A stretch of 64,000 nucleotides of DNA from Mesoterricola sediminis. GTDB taxonomy: Bacteria > Acidobacteriota > Holophagae > Holophagales > Holophagaceae. Both the position numbers and the translations under genes were made by a program. Of this stretch, positions 1-8,300 are shown in pieces. Location of the stretch: assembly GCF_030295425.1 (NCBI RefSeq), contig NZ_AP027081.1, positions 3,579,001 through 3,643,000 on the forward strand, written 5' to 3'. The notes under the pieces are model-generated. The model ran no database searches. It saw only the letters and a program-made list of their open reading frames with translations, and had not been told where the DNA came from. Each line of letters starts with the position of its first letter. Within the stretch, counting starts at the first letter, position 1.

Positions 1-273
1 GCCCTGGGGATCGGTGACCAGGATGCCCTCCCGCGTGGCGTCCAGGGCCAGGGGCGCCGGCGGGGGCGCCGGCTGGGCCCGCCCGGCCAGGAGGCTGAAG
101 GAGGTCCACAGGAAGGCCGCGGCCGCGGCGTTCATGACGAGCCCCACCCCCAGCTCCGGGATCCACACCCACGCCGGTGCGCCCATTCGAACGGCCACGG
201 GTGCGGCCAGGAGGAGGACCAGGGAAGCCGCAAAGGCTCCCTTCACGACTGTGGAGTGCTTGCCAGACGCCAT
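1..273 (-). CDS. Membrane PAS sensor protein, N-terminal part (runs off left edge)
   Basis: The ATG lies at 273 and the frame stays open to base 1, giving 91 residues of an incomplete protein. A hydrophobic segment at about residues 11-32 and a second at about 37-60 look like two membrane spans with a very short loop. The last visible residues, LDATREGILVTDPQG, read like the beginning of a PAS domain, as found in sensor kinases or diguanylate cyclases. The output domain lies outside the window, so the class of sensor cannot be named. It is transcribed away from prkA, and the 274-base gap between the two must hold both promoters. Family assignment is inference from the PAS-like start only. Confidence 0.55.
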   Translation of the reverse strand, partial: MASGKHSTVVKGAFAASLVLLLAAPVAVRMGAPAWVWIPELGVGLVMNAAAAAFLWTSFSLLAGRAQPAPPPAPLALDATREGILVTDPQG

Positions 274-547
274 CGGGACCACGCTCGTCGGAGATGCGCG
301 GACCCCGTGGCCAGGAACGGCCGAAGACCCGCCTGCCGGGAGGTGGGAGGCCCCCCTGTCCCTCCATTGTATCCCGGCCCCGCGCCCGCTCTCCAGCCAT
401 GTTTAAAGTTTCAACAAATAAATGGCTCGTCCCCAAGATCTCCCCCTGGGCGCAGGATCCAGGAATGAAGCCCTTGACGCTGGGTGGCCGCGACCTACCC
501 TGAAATACGAAATATTAATCTTTAATTCGTTCCGGGGAGGAGGTCCC

Positions 548-2470
548 ATGTCCCTGTTCACCCATTGCCAGGACCGCTTCGAAGCCTTCCGGGAGGAGGA
601 GATGTCCCTCCAGGAGTACCTGGAGCTCTGCCGCCGGGATCCCTCCGCCTACGCCACCTTCGCCGAGCGCATGCTCAAGGCCATCGGGGAGCCGGAATTG
701 GTGGACACGCGCCTGGACGACCGTCTGTCCCGGATCTTCTCCAACAAGGTCATCCGCATCTACCCGGCCTTCCGGGACTTCTACGGCATGGAGGAGGTCA
801 TCGAATCCATCGTGGCCTACTTCCGCCACGCGGCGCAGGGCCTGGAGGAGCGCAAGCAGATCCTCTACCTCCTGGGCCCCGTGGGCGGCGGCAAGTCCAG
901 CCTCGCGGAGGGGCTGAAGGCGCTCATCGAGAAGGTCCCCTTCTACGCCCTCAAGGGCTCGCCCGTGAACGACTCCCCCCTGAGCCTCTTCAACCCGGCG
1001 GAGGACGGCCGGATCCTGGAGGAGGACTACGGCATCCCCCGCCGGTGCCTTGGCACCATCCTCAGCCCGTGGGCCGTCAAGCGCCTCCAGGAGTACGGGG
1101 GCGACATCACCCGCTTCCGCGTCGTCCGGCGCTTCCCTTCGCAGCTGTCCCAGGTGGCGGTCGCCAAGACGGAACCCGGGGACGAGAACAACCAGGACAT
1201 CTCCAGCCTGGTCGGCAAGATCGACATCCGGAAGCTGGAGACCTGCAGCCAGAACGACCCGGACGCCTACGCCTACTCCGGCGGCCTGTGCCTGGCCAAC
1301 CGGGGGCTCCTGGAATTCGTGGAGATGTTCAAGGCCCCCATCAAGGTCCTCCACCCCCTGCTGACGGCGACCCAGGAGGGCAACTACAAGGGCACCGAGG
1401 GCTTCGGGGCGATCCCCTTCGACGGCCTCGTCCTGGCCCACTCCAACGAGGCCGAATGGCTGGCCTTCAAGGGGAACCGCAACAACGAGGCGTTCCTCGA
1501 CCGCATCTACATCGTCAAGGTGCCCTATTGCCTGCGGGTCTCCGAGGAGGTGCGCATCTACCGGAAGCTCCTGGAGGGATCCTCCCTGTCCGCCGCCCCC
1601 TGCGCGCCGGACACGCTGCGGATGCTCGCCCAGTTCTCGGTGCTCAGCCGCCTCAAGGAGCCGGAGAACTCGAACCTCCTCTCCAAGATGCGCATCTACG
1701 ACGGCGAGAACCTCAAGGACACCGACCCCAAGGCCAAGAGCCACCAGGAGTACCGCGACGCGGCGGGGGTGGACGAGGGCATGACGGGGCTCTCCACCCG
1801 CTTCGCCTTCAAGATCCTCTCGCGGGTCTTCAACTTCGACCATCGCGAGGTGGCCGCCAACCCGGTCCACCTGATGTACGTGCTGGAACAGCAGATCGAG
1901 CAGGAGCAGTTCCCCGCCCAGCAGGAGGAGGCCTACCGGCGCTTCCTCAAGGAGTACCTGGCGCCGCGCTACGCCGAGTTCATCGGCAAGGAGATCCAGA
2001 CCGCGTACCTGGAGAGCTATTCGGAGTACGGACAGAACATCTTCGACCGCTACATCATCTACGCCGACTTCTGGATCCAGGACCAGGAGTTCCGGGACCC
2101 CAACACGGGCGAGATGCTCGACCGGGCCGCCCTCAACGACGAGCTGGAGCGCATCGAGAAGCCCGCGGGCATCGCCAACCCCAAGGACTTCCGGAACGAG
2201 GTCGTGAACTTCGTGCTGCGCAGCCGCGCCCGCAACGACGGCCGGAACCCCGCCTGGACCTCGTACGAGAAGCTCCGCACGGTCATCGAGCGGAAGATGT
2301 TCAGTTCCAGCGAGGAGCTCCTGCCGGTGGTCTCCTTCAACGCCAAGGGCAGCGCCGAGGAGCAGAAGAAGCACCAGGACTTCGTGGAGCGCATGCGCGC
2401 CAAGGGCTACACCGAGAAGCAGGTCCGCCTGCTCTGCGACTGGTATCTGCGGGTCAGGAAGGCCTCATGA
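548..2470 (+). CDS. prkA: PrkA family serine protein kinase
   Basis: A 640-residue protein of the PrkA/YeaG family, cytoplasmic AAA-like proteins that in Bacillus and E. coli work with YhbH/YeaH and SpoVR in stress, stationary-phase or sporulation physiology. Walker A is GPVGGGKSS at residues 110-118, in the N-terminal AAA_PrkA domain; the C-terminal part carries the kinase-like PrkA region. Length matches E. coli YeaG (about 644). An in-frame ATG exists further upstream at 422, but the start at 548 is preferred because it follows a strong GGGGAGGAGG site and the protein then begins as other family members do. It overlaps the next gene by ATGA, so the three genes 548-5234 are almost certainly one translationally coupled operon. 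The true in vivo substrate and whether it acts as kinase or protease are not visible from sequence. Confidence 0.95.
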   Translation: MSLFTHCQDRFEAFREEEMSLQEYLELCRRDPSAYATFAERMLKAIGEPELVDTRLDDRLSRIFSNKVIRIYPAFRDFYGMEEVIESIVAYFRHAAQGLEERKQILYLLGPVGGGKSSLAEGLKALIEKVPFYALKGSPVNDSPLSLFNPAEDGRILEEDYGIPRRCLGTILSPWAVKRLQEYGGDITRFRVVRRFPSQLSQVAVAKTEPGDENNQDISSLVGKIDIRKLETCSQNDPDAYAYSGGLCLANRGLLEFVEMFKAPIKVLHPLLTATQEGNYKGTEGFGAIPFDGLVLAHSNEAEWLAFKGNRNNEAFLDRIYIVKVPYCLRVSEEVRIYRKLLEGSSLSAAPCAPDTLRMLAQFSVLSRLKEPENSNLLSKMRIYDGENLKDTDPKAKSHQEYRDAAGVDEGMTGLSTRFAFKILSRVFNFDHREVAANPVHLMYVLEQQIEQEQFPAQQEEAYRRFLKEYLAPRYAEFIGKEIQTAYLESYSEYGQNIFDRYIIYADFWIQDQEFRDPNTGEMLDRAALNDELERIEKPAGIANPKDFRNEVVNFVLRSRARNDGRNPAWTSYEKLRTVIERKMFSSSEELLPVVSFNAKGSAEEQKKHQDFVERMRAKGYTEKQVRLLCDWYLRVRKAS

Positions 2471-3732
2471 CCTCCATCATCGACCGGCGCGGGGACAGCC
2501 GGAACAAGAGTTCCGTGAACCGGAGCCGCTTCCTCCACCGCTTCCGCAAGGAGATCCGCAAGGCCGTCGCCGACGCCGTGGACGCGGGCGGCATCCGGGA
2601 CGTGGACGAGGGCCGGCGCATCGGCATCCCCGTCCGGGACCTGGCCGAGCCCCAGTTCGCCCTGGGCTCGGCGGGGGTGCGGGAGCGGATCCACCCCGGC
2701 AACGAGACCTTCGCCACGGGGGACCGGGTGGAGCGGCCCCAGGGCGGCCAGGGCGGGGCCTCCGGCACCCAGGGCAGCCCCGACGGCACCGCCGTCGATC
2801 CCTTCACGTTCCAGCTGACCCGGGAGGAATTCCTGGACGTGTTCTTCGAGGAGCTGGCCCTGCCCAACCTCGTGAAGCGCCAGCTGGCCAGCCTCGAGGA
2901 GCCCGTGTGGGTCCGGGCCGGCTTCACCTCCACGGGGGTCCCGGCCAACATCGCCTTCGTGCGCACCCTGCGGGGCGCCGCCGGCCGCCGCCTCGCCATG
3001 GGCGGCCCCTCTGCCGCCCGGATCGCCGCCCTGGAGGCGGAACTGGCCGCCGCCCTGGCCCAGGGGGGGCCGGAGGCCCCGGAGACGCGGCGCCTGGCGG
3101 CGGAGCTGGAGGCCCTCCTGGCCCGGCGCCGCCAGGTGCCCTTCCTGGACACCTGCGACCTGCGCTTCAATCACCGGGTCCGGCGCACCCTGCCCACCAC
3201 CCAGGCCGTCATGTTCTGCCTCATGGACGTCTCCGGATCCATGGACCAGGCCAAGAAGAACATGGCCAAGCGGTTCTTCACGCTCCTCTACCTCTTCCTC
3301 AAGCGGAACTACGAGCGCACCGACGTGGTGTTCATCCGCCACCACACCCAGGCGGAGGAGGTCGACGAGCAGTCCTTCTTCCACGGCCGGGAATCGGGCG
3401 GGACCGTGGTGTCGACGGCCCTCCGGCTCATGGCGCGCATCGCGCGGGAACGGTATGCCTCGGGCCTCTGGAACATCTACGGCGCCCAGGCCTCGGACGG
3501 GGACAACTGGCAGGAGGACTCCTCGGTGTGCCAGGACCTGATGGAAAAGGAGATCCTGCCCCTGGTCCAGCACTTCGCCTACGTGGAGATCACGGAGGGA
3601 CGCCCCCAGAACCTGTGGCAGGAGTATGCGGAGGTCCACCGGACCCACCCGGAGACCTTCGCCCTCCGCCGGGTCACGCAGCCCTCGGAGATCTACCCGG
3701 TCTTCCACGAGCTCTTCCGGAGGCGTCCGTGA
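2467..3732 (+). CDS. yhbH: YhbH/YeaH family protein (DUF444, von Willebrand A-like)
   Basis: A 421-residue member of the DUF444 (UPF0229) family. The N-terminus is basic (RSRFLHRFRKEIRKAV) and the C-terminal half contains a von Willebrand A-like fold with a MIDAS-type motif, DVSGSMD, near residue 258. A glycine- and glutamine-rich stretch around residues 90-110 resembles the flexible linker seen in YeaH. Length is close to E. coli YeaH (427). Its ATG overlaps the prkA stop codon (ATGA) and its own stop overlaps the GTG of spoVR. The family is functionally linked to PrkA, but its biochemical role is unknown; the MIDAS motif suggests metal-dependent protein binding. Confidence 0.94.
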   Translation: MTSIIDRRGDSRNKSSVNRSRFLHRFRKEIRKAVADAVDAGGIRDVDEGRRIGIPVRDLAEPQFALGSAGVRERIHPGNETFATGDRVERPQGGQGGASGTQGSPDGTAVDPFTFQLTREEFLDVFFEELALPNLVKRQLASLEEPVWVRAGFTSTGVPANIAFVRTLRGAAGRRLAMGGPSAARIAALEAELAAALAQGGPEAPETRRLAAELEALLARRRQVPFLDTCDLRFNHRVRRTLPTTQAVMFCLMDVSGSMDQAKKNMAKRFFTLLYLFLKRNYERTDVVFIRHHTQAEEVDEQSFFHGRESGGTVVSTALRLMARIARERYASGLWNIYGAQASDGDNWQEDSSVCQDLMEKEILPLVQHFAYVEITEGRPQNLWQEYAEVHRTHPETFALRRVTQPSEIYPVFHELFRRRP

Positions 3733-5234
3733 CCGGGTCCCCCCTGCCCTCCGGCTCCGAATGGACCTTCGAGGCGATCGCCGCCCACGACGCGGCCATC
3801 GCGGAGCTGGCCGACGCCCACGGCCTGGAACGGTATCCCCACCGCCTGGAGATCATCACCTCCGAGCAGATGATGGACGCCTACGCCAGCGCGGGCATGC
3901 CCGTGAACTACCACCACTGGTCCTTCGGCAAGCACTTCCTGGCCACCGAGGGCCGCTACCGCCGGGGCCGCATGGGGCTGGCCTACGAGATCGTCATCAA
4001 CTCCGACCCCTGCATCGCCTACCTCATGGAGGAGAACAGCCTGCCGATGCAGGCCCTGGTCGTCGCCCACGCGGCCTACGGCCACAACTCCTTCTTCAAG
4101 GGCAACCTCCTCTTCCGGCAGTGGACGAGCCCCGACACGATCCTCGACTACCTGGTCTTCGCCCGGAACTACCTGGCCTCGTGCGAGGAACGGCACGGCG
4201 TGGAGGCCGTGGAAGCCATCCTGGACGCCTGCCACGCCCTCATGAACTTCGGCGTGGACCGGTTCCGCCGCGCCCCCCGGCCCAGCCTCGCGCGGGAGAT
4301 CCAGCGCCGGCAGGAGCGGGAGGCCCACCGCCAGAGCCAGGTCAACGAGCTCTGGCGCACCCTGCCCGCGGGCCGCGCCCGGGAGGCCCCGGGCGAGCCG
4401 GAGCGGTTCCCCGCCCAGCCCGAGGAGAACCTCCTCTACTTCATCGAGAAGCACGCGCCCCTGCTGGAGCCCTGGGAGCGCGAGGTGGTCCGCATCGTCC
4501 GCAAGATCGCCCAGTACTTCCACCCCCAGCGCCAGACGCAGGTCATGAACGAAGGCTGGGCCACCTTCTGGCACTACACCCTGCTGACCGAACTGCACGC
4601 CCAGGGGCGCATCGGGGACGGCTTCATGCTGGAGTGCCTCCATGCCCACACCAACGTGGTGATGCAGCCGCCCCACGACAGCCCGGCCTACGCCGGCATC
4701 AACCCCTACGCCCTCGGCTTCGCCCTCTGGAGCGACCTGCGCCGCATGTGCGAGGCCCCCGACGCCGAGGACCGGGCCTGGTTCCCCGAGGTGGCCGGCC
4801 AGCCCTGGGGGGAGGTCTTTCCCTTCGCCATGGCCAATTTCAAGGACGAGAGCTTCATCGCCCAGTTCCTCTCCCCCCGGCTCATGCGGGCCTTCCGGTT
4901 CTTCACCGTCCAGGACGACGACCGGGAGAGGACCCTGGCCATCGGGGCCATCCACGACGAATCCGGCTACCGGACCCTCCGGAACGCCCTGGCCGACCAG
5001 TACAACCTGGGAAGCCGGGAGCCGGACATCCAGGTCTGGAACGTGGACCGGCGGGGGGACCGGAGCCTGACCCTCCGCTATACCAGCCGGAACCGCCGGG
5101 ACCTGGGCGGGGACTGGCAGGCCGTCCTCGCCCACGCCGCCTTCCTCTGGGGCTTCACCGTGCGCCTGGAGGAGGCGACGGCGGGCGGCGAGGTCCGCTT
5201 CCTGGGCGAGCACGTGCCCGCGCCGAGGCGCTGA
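3729..5234 (+). CDS. spoVR: SpoVR family protein
   Basis: A 501-residue SpoVR/YcgB protein, close to the 510 residues of E. coli YcgB. Features include the N-terminal block with MPVNYHHWSFGKHF, the ENSLPMQALVVAHAAYGHNSF block rich in conserved histidines, and the later NEGWATFWHYT motif. In Bacillus SpoVR affects spore cortex formation; in non-sporulating bacteria such as this one the operon is usually a general stress module. The start is taken as GTG at 3729, overlapping the yhbH stop as GTGA; an earlier start would run through yhbH. It is the last gene of the three-gene operon and is followed by a convergent desaturase 50 bases away. Confidence 0.95.
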   Translation: MTGSPLPSGSEWTFEAIAAHDAAIAELADAHGLERYPHRLEIITSEQMMDAYASAGMPVNYHHWSFGKHFLATEGRYRRGRMGLAYEIVINSDPCIAYLMEENSLPMQALVVAHAAYGHNSFFKGNLLFRQWTSPDTILDYLVFARNYLASCEERHGVEAVEAILDACHALMNFGVDRFRRAPRPSLAREIQRRQEREAHRQSQVNELWRTLPAGRAREAPGEPERFPAQPEENLLYFIEKHAPLLEPWEREVVRIVRKIAQYFHPQRQTQVMNEGWATFWHYTLLTELHAQGRIGDGFMLECLHAHTNVVMQPPHDSPAYAGINPYALGFALWSDLRRMCEAPDAEDRAWFPEVAGQPWGEVFPFAMANFKDESFIAQFLSPRLMRAFRFFTVQDDDRERTLAIGAIHDESGYRTLRNALADQYNLGSREPDIQVWNVDRRGDRSLTLRYTSRNRRDLGGDWQAVLAHAAFLWGFTVRLEEATAGGEVRFLGEHVPAPRR

Positions 5235-5283
5235 CCCCGGTCCCCCGCCTCCCCTCCGTGGCCTCGCGCCGGACGGCCCCGGC

Positions 5284-6426
5284 TCAGGTCAGGGCGAGCC
5301 GCCTCACCTGAAGCTTGGCGGCCTTCCAGGCCTGCCACGCTTCGGCCACCTCGTCCCGGTGCTGGGCCATGGAGGCCCGCCACTCGGCCTTCCGGGCACG
5401 CCAGGCCTCCCGCTTTACGGCGGACCGGTCGGCCTTGCGGGCCTCCCAGCCCTCCACCTGGGCCTGCATGCGGGCCAGGGCGGCATCCAGGGCGGCGCGG
5501 GCGGCGACCAGGCGGCGGTTCAGTTCCTCCCGGGCGGGGTGGGCGGGGGCGCGGTCCAGGCGCTTCAGGAGCTTCTTCTCCTCCATGGCCAGGCGGGCCC
5601 GGCGGATGGCGGCGTCCGGCACCCGGCGCAGGTTCCGGGCCAGGCCCACGCAGGCGAGGGTGAAGATGAGCCACTTGGTGGGGTCGAACTGCCACCAGCG
5701 CACCCCGTTGCGGTAGTCCCACTGGAAGAGGTGGTGGTAGTTGTGGTAGCCCTCGCCGTAGGTCAGGGGCGCCAGGAAGGCGTTGTCCCGGGCGGTGTTG
5801 GCGTCGGTGTAGGGGCGGGTCCCGAAGAAGTGGGCCGCGGAGTTGATGAAGAAGGTGGTGTGGTGGGTGACGACGATGCGGAGGAGGACGCCGATGACCA
5901 GGTGGCCCCACACGTCCCGCAGGAGGAGCCCCACCGCCAGCGGCAGGGCCGCCACGGCGGCGCCGATGAGGAAGTAGTAGCGATGCTGCCAGCGAACGAG
6001 GGGGTCCTTCTCCAGGTCGGCCACCCCTTCGATGGGGGTCGCCTCGGCTTCCATGACCCAGAGCCAGTGGGCGTACCAGAAGCCCCGGGTGCTGTTGTAC
6101 GGGTCCTTGTCGCCGTCCACGTGGCGGTGGTGGATGCGATGGCTGCTGGCCCACTGGAGGACCGAGTTCTGGAAGGCGGCCGAACTCAGGAGGAGGAGGA
6201 CCACCCGCACGGGCCAGGCGGCCTGGTACGACCGGTGGCTGAACAGGCGGTGGTAGCCCGCCGTCACCCCCAGGCCGATGCTGACCAGCATGACCCCGAA
6301 CATCACCCATTCTCCCCAGTGTTCCAGCGAATGCCGGAAGTTCAGGGGCACCAGGACCAGGGCGGCGACCAGGGTGCCGACCAGGAAGGTGGTGTTCAAA
6401 AGATCCCAATGTCGCTTTTTCTGCAC
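5284..6426 (-). CDS. Fatty acid desaturase (delta-9 type)
   Basis: A 380-residue membrane desaturase that would introduce a cis double bond into acyl chains and so adjust membrane fluidity. The three histidine boxes of the membrane di-iron family are present: HRLFSH at residues 59-64, HRIHHRH at 96-102 and HNYHH at 228-232. Hydrophobic segments lie at about 12-30, 40-57, 73-88 and 153-190. The start is GTG at 6426, preceded by a G-rich stretch. From about residue 280 the protein continues as a highly charged Arg/Glu/Ala-rich and Trp-containing helix, probably a coiled coil, which the core family does not need. Transcription converges with spoVR. The acyl-CoA versus acyl-lipid substrate cannot be told from sequence. 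Confidence 0.9.
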   Translation of the reverse strand: MQKKRHWDLLNTTFLVGTLVAALVLVPLNFRHSLEHWGEWVMFGVMLVSIGLGVTAGYHRLFSHRSYQAAWPVRVVLLLLSSAAFQNSVLQWASSHRIHHRHVDGDKDPYNSTRGFWYAHWLWVMEAEATPIEGVADLEKDPLVRWQHRYYFLIGAAVAALPLAVGLLLRDVWGHLVIGVLLRIVVTHHTTFFINSAAHFFGTRPYTDANTARDNAFLAPLTYGEGYHNYHHLFQWDYRNGVRWWQFDPTKWLIFTLACVGLARNLRRVPDAAIRRARLAMEEKKLLKRLDRAPAHPAREELNRRLVAARAALDAALARMQAQVEGWEARKADRSAVKREAWRARKAEWRASMAQHRDEVAEAWQAWKAAKLQVRRLALT

Positions 6427-6622
6427 ATGCCCCCCCTCGGCGGTGACGCCGACCCCCCATCATCGGCCAGGGGGACGCATTTCTCAAGGCGGACGCGAGG
6501 GAATGTTCATTTCCCGTTCGCAAGGTGCCTTGCAGCGAAATCATTACCCCTTTGGTTTCCGTTTTTGCGTCGCATTCTCGACCGCCTGACCAGGCGTCAC
6601 GCCGGACGCCCCGCCGGGTCCT

Positions 6623-8212
6623 TCAATCCGCGACCGTCACCCGGTTCCGGCCGTTGGCCTTGCTGACGTAGAGGCTCTCGTCGGCGCGGCTGATGAACCA
6701 GCCGGGGCTCGTCTCCGGGGAGACCTGGGCGACGGCCAGGCCGATGCTGATGGTGACCACCTCGGCGGCCTCGGAATCCTCGTGGGGGATGGCCAGGGCT
6801 TCCACGGCCTTGCGGAACATCTCGGCGGAAAAGGCGGCCTGGTCGGGGGAGGCGCAGGGGATGATGACGGCGAACTCCTCGCCCCCGTAGCGGGCGGGCA
6901 GGTCGTCGCCGCGCCGGAAGAGCTCACGCATGACCCGCCCCACGGCCTGGAGGCAGGCGTCTCCGGCCAGGTGGCCGTAGCGGTCGTTGTACTTCTTGAA
7001 GCAGTCCACGTCGGCCAGGAGCATCGCGAGCCAGGATCCCGCCCGGCGGCCGCGGCGCACCTCCGTGTCCAGGACCTGGTCGAACATGCGGCGGTTGGCC
7101 ACCCCGGTGAGGCCGTCCTGCATGGCCAGCTCCTGGAGCTTGGCGTTGGCGCGCTCGAGTTCGGCGGTGCGCTCCTCCACCCGGCGCTCCAGTTCCTGGT
7201 TGACCAGCTTGAGGGCCCGGGCCTGTTCCAGGTTCTCCGCGTAGAGGCGGGCGTTGACGAGGGTGAGGGCCGCCCGGTCGGCCAGGTTCTGCAGGGTCGC
7301 CAGGTCCTCCACGGAGTAGGCTCGGCTGCCGCCCCCCTTGGCCAGGGTGATGGTCCCGATGACCCGGCCGTCGGTGCGCATGGGCACCACGAGCAGGCTG
7401 TGCACCTTGAAGTGCTCCAGGTAGGCGTGGAAGGCGGGATCCAGGTAGTCCCGCAGCTCCTGCCAGGTGCGCTGCTCCAGGTGGATGGCCTCCGCCGTGC
7501 CCGCGACCTGGCCCGTGCCCAGGACCCGGCCCGGGCTGAGGATGCCCGCGGGGGTCGGCGTCAGGGAGCGGGCCTCGGGGAGGTAGGCGTCCCCGCCCAC
7601 GTAGACCTGGTTGATCACCTCCGTGTGGAGGAGGTCGTCGTCGCCCAGGAGGTCCAGGACGCACAGGTCCCCCAGGGATACCGCCAGGTGGTGGGCGATG
7701 AGCTTCAGGGCGGCGGCGTGGTCCGGCCCCACCCCGGCGAGGGCCAGGGAGACCGCGTTCTGGGCCTCGGCCCGCTTGAGCCGGGCGGTGGCCTCCATCT
7801 CCAGGCGCTTGCGCTGGGTGATGTTGGTGGCGGTGATGAGGAGCCGGTCCACCCCGCCGATGGGGGTGCGGCGCATGTTGACCTCGAGCCACACGAGCTG
7901 CCCTCCCCGCGCGGGGCAGAGCCACTCGAAGGTCTGGGGGGCGCCATCGATGGCCTTCATGGCCCAGTCGATGGCGACCTCGCGGGTGTAGGGCCAGATG
8001 CCCAGGCTCAGGTCCCCCAGGTCCCGCTGGAGGAGCTCCTGCTGGGTGAGGCCCAGCCACTCGCAGAGCCGGCGGTTCACGTCCAGCATCGCCCCGGACT
8101 CCATGTCCTGGATCATGATGCCGTCGTTGACCGAGTCGTAGATGGCCTGGAAGCGCTGCTCGCTCAGGTACAGTTCGTCCCCGGGCCTCGGTGTCGCGCC
8201 CGTGCCGGTCAT
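6623..8212 (-). CDS. PAS-GAF-GGDEF diguanylate cyclase
   Basis: A 529-residue cytoplasmic sensor that probably makes c-di-GMP. A PAS domain covers about residues 15-130, followed by a GAF domain (about 145-310), a coiled coil (about 315-355) and a GGDEF domain. The active-site loop is RYGGEEF, with an RGDD inhibitory site exactly five residues before it, so product feedback is likely. The ATG at 8212 was chosen; a frame-open start at 8329 would overlap the preceding mdtC by 29 bases and adds a basic, non-conserved leader. It lies 88 bases downstream of mdtC in the same direction, so read-through from the efflux operon is possible, but no functional link is shown. Confidence 0.88.
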   Translation of the reverse strand: MTGTGATPRPGDELYLSEQRFQAIYDSVNDGIMIQDMESGAMLDVNRRLCEWLGLTQQELLQRDLGDLSLGIWPYTREVAIDWAMKAIDGAPQTFEWLCPARGGQLVWLEVNMRRTPIGGVDRLLITATNITQRKRLEMEATARLKRAEAQNAVSLALAGVGPDHAAALKLIAHHLAVSLGDLCVLDLLGDDDLLHTEVINQVYVGGDAYLPEARSLTPTPAGILSPGRVLGTGQVAGTAEAIHLEQRTWQELRDYLDPAFHAYLEHFKVHSLLVVPMRTDGRVIGTITLAKGGGSRAYSVEDLATLQNLADRAALTLVNARLYAENLEQARALKLVNQELERRVEERTAELERANAKLQELAMQDGLTGVANRRMFDQVLDTEVRRGRRAGSWLAMLLADVDCFKKYNDRYGHLAGDACLQAVGRVMRELFRRGDDLPARYGGEEFAVIIPCASPDQAAFSAEMFRKAVEALAIPHEDSEAAEVVTISIGLAVAQVSPETSPGWFISRADESLYVSKANGRNRVTVAD

Positions 8213-8300
8213 GCCTCGCTCCAGGGGAGCAATCCTCGCCGCACCGTCATCATCCCTTTCCGGGTCTTGGCCCCATGATGACCTGAAAGGGCGCTTTTTT

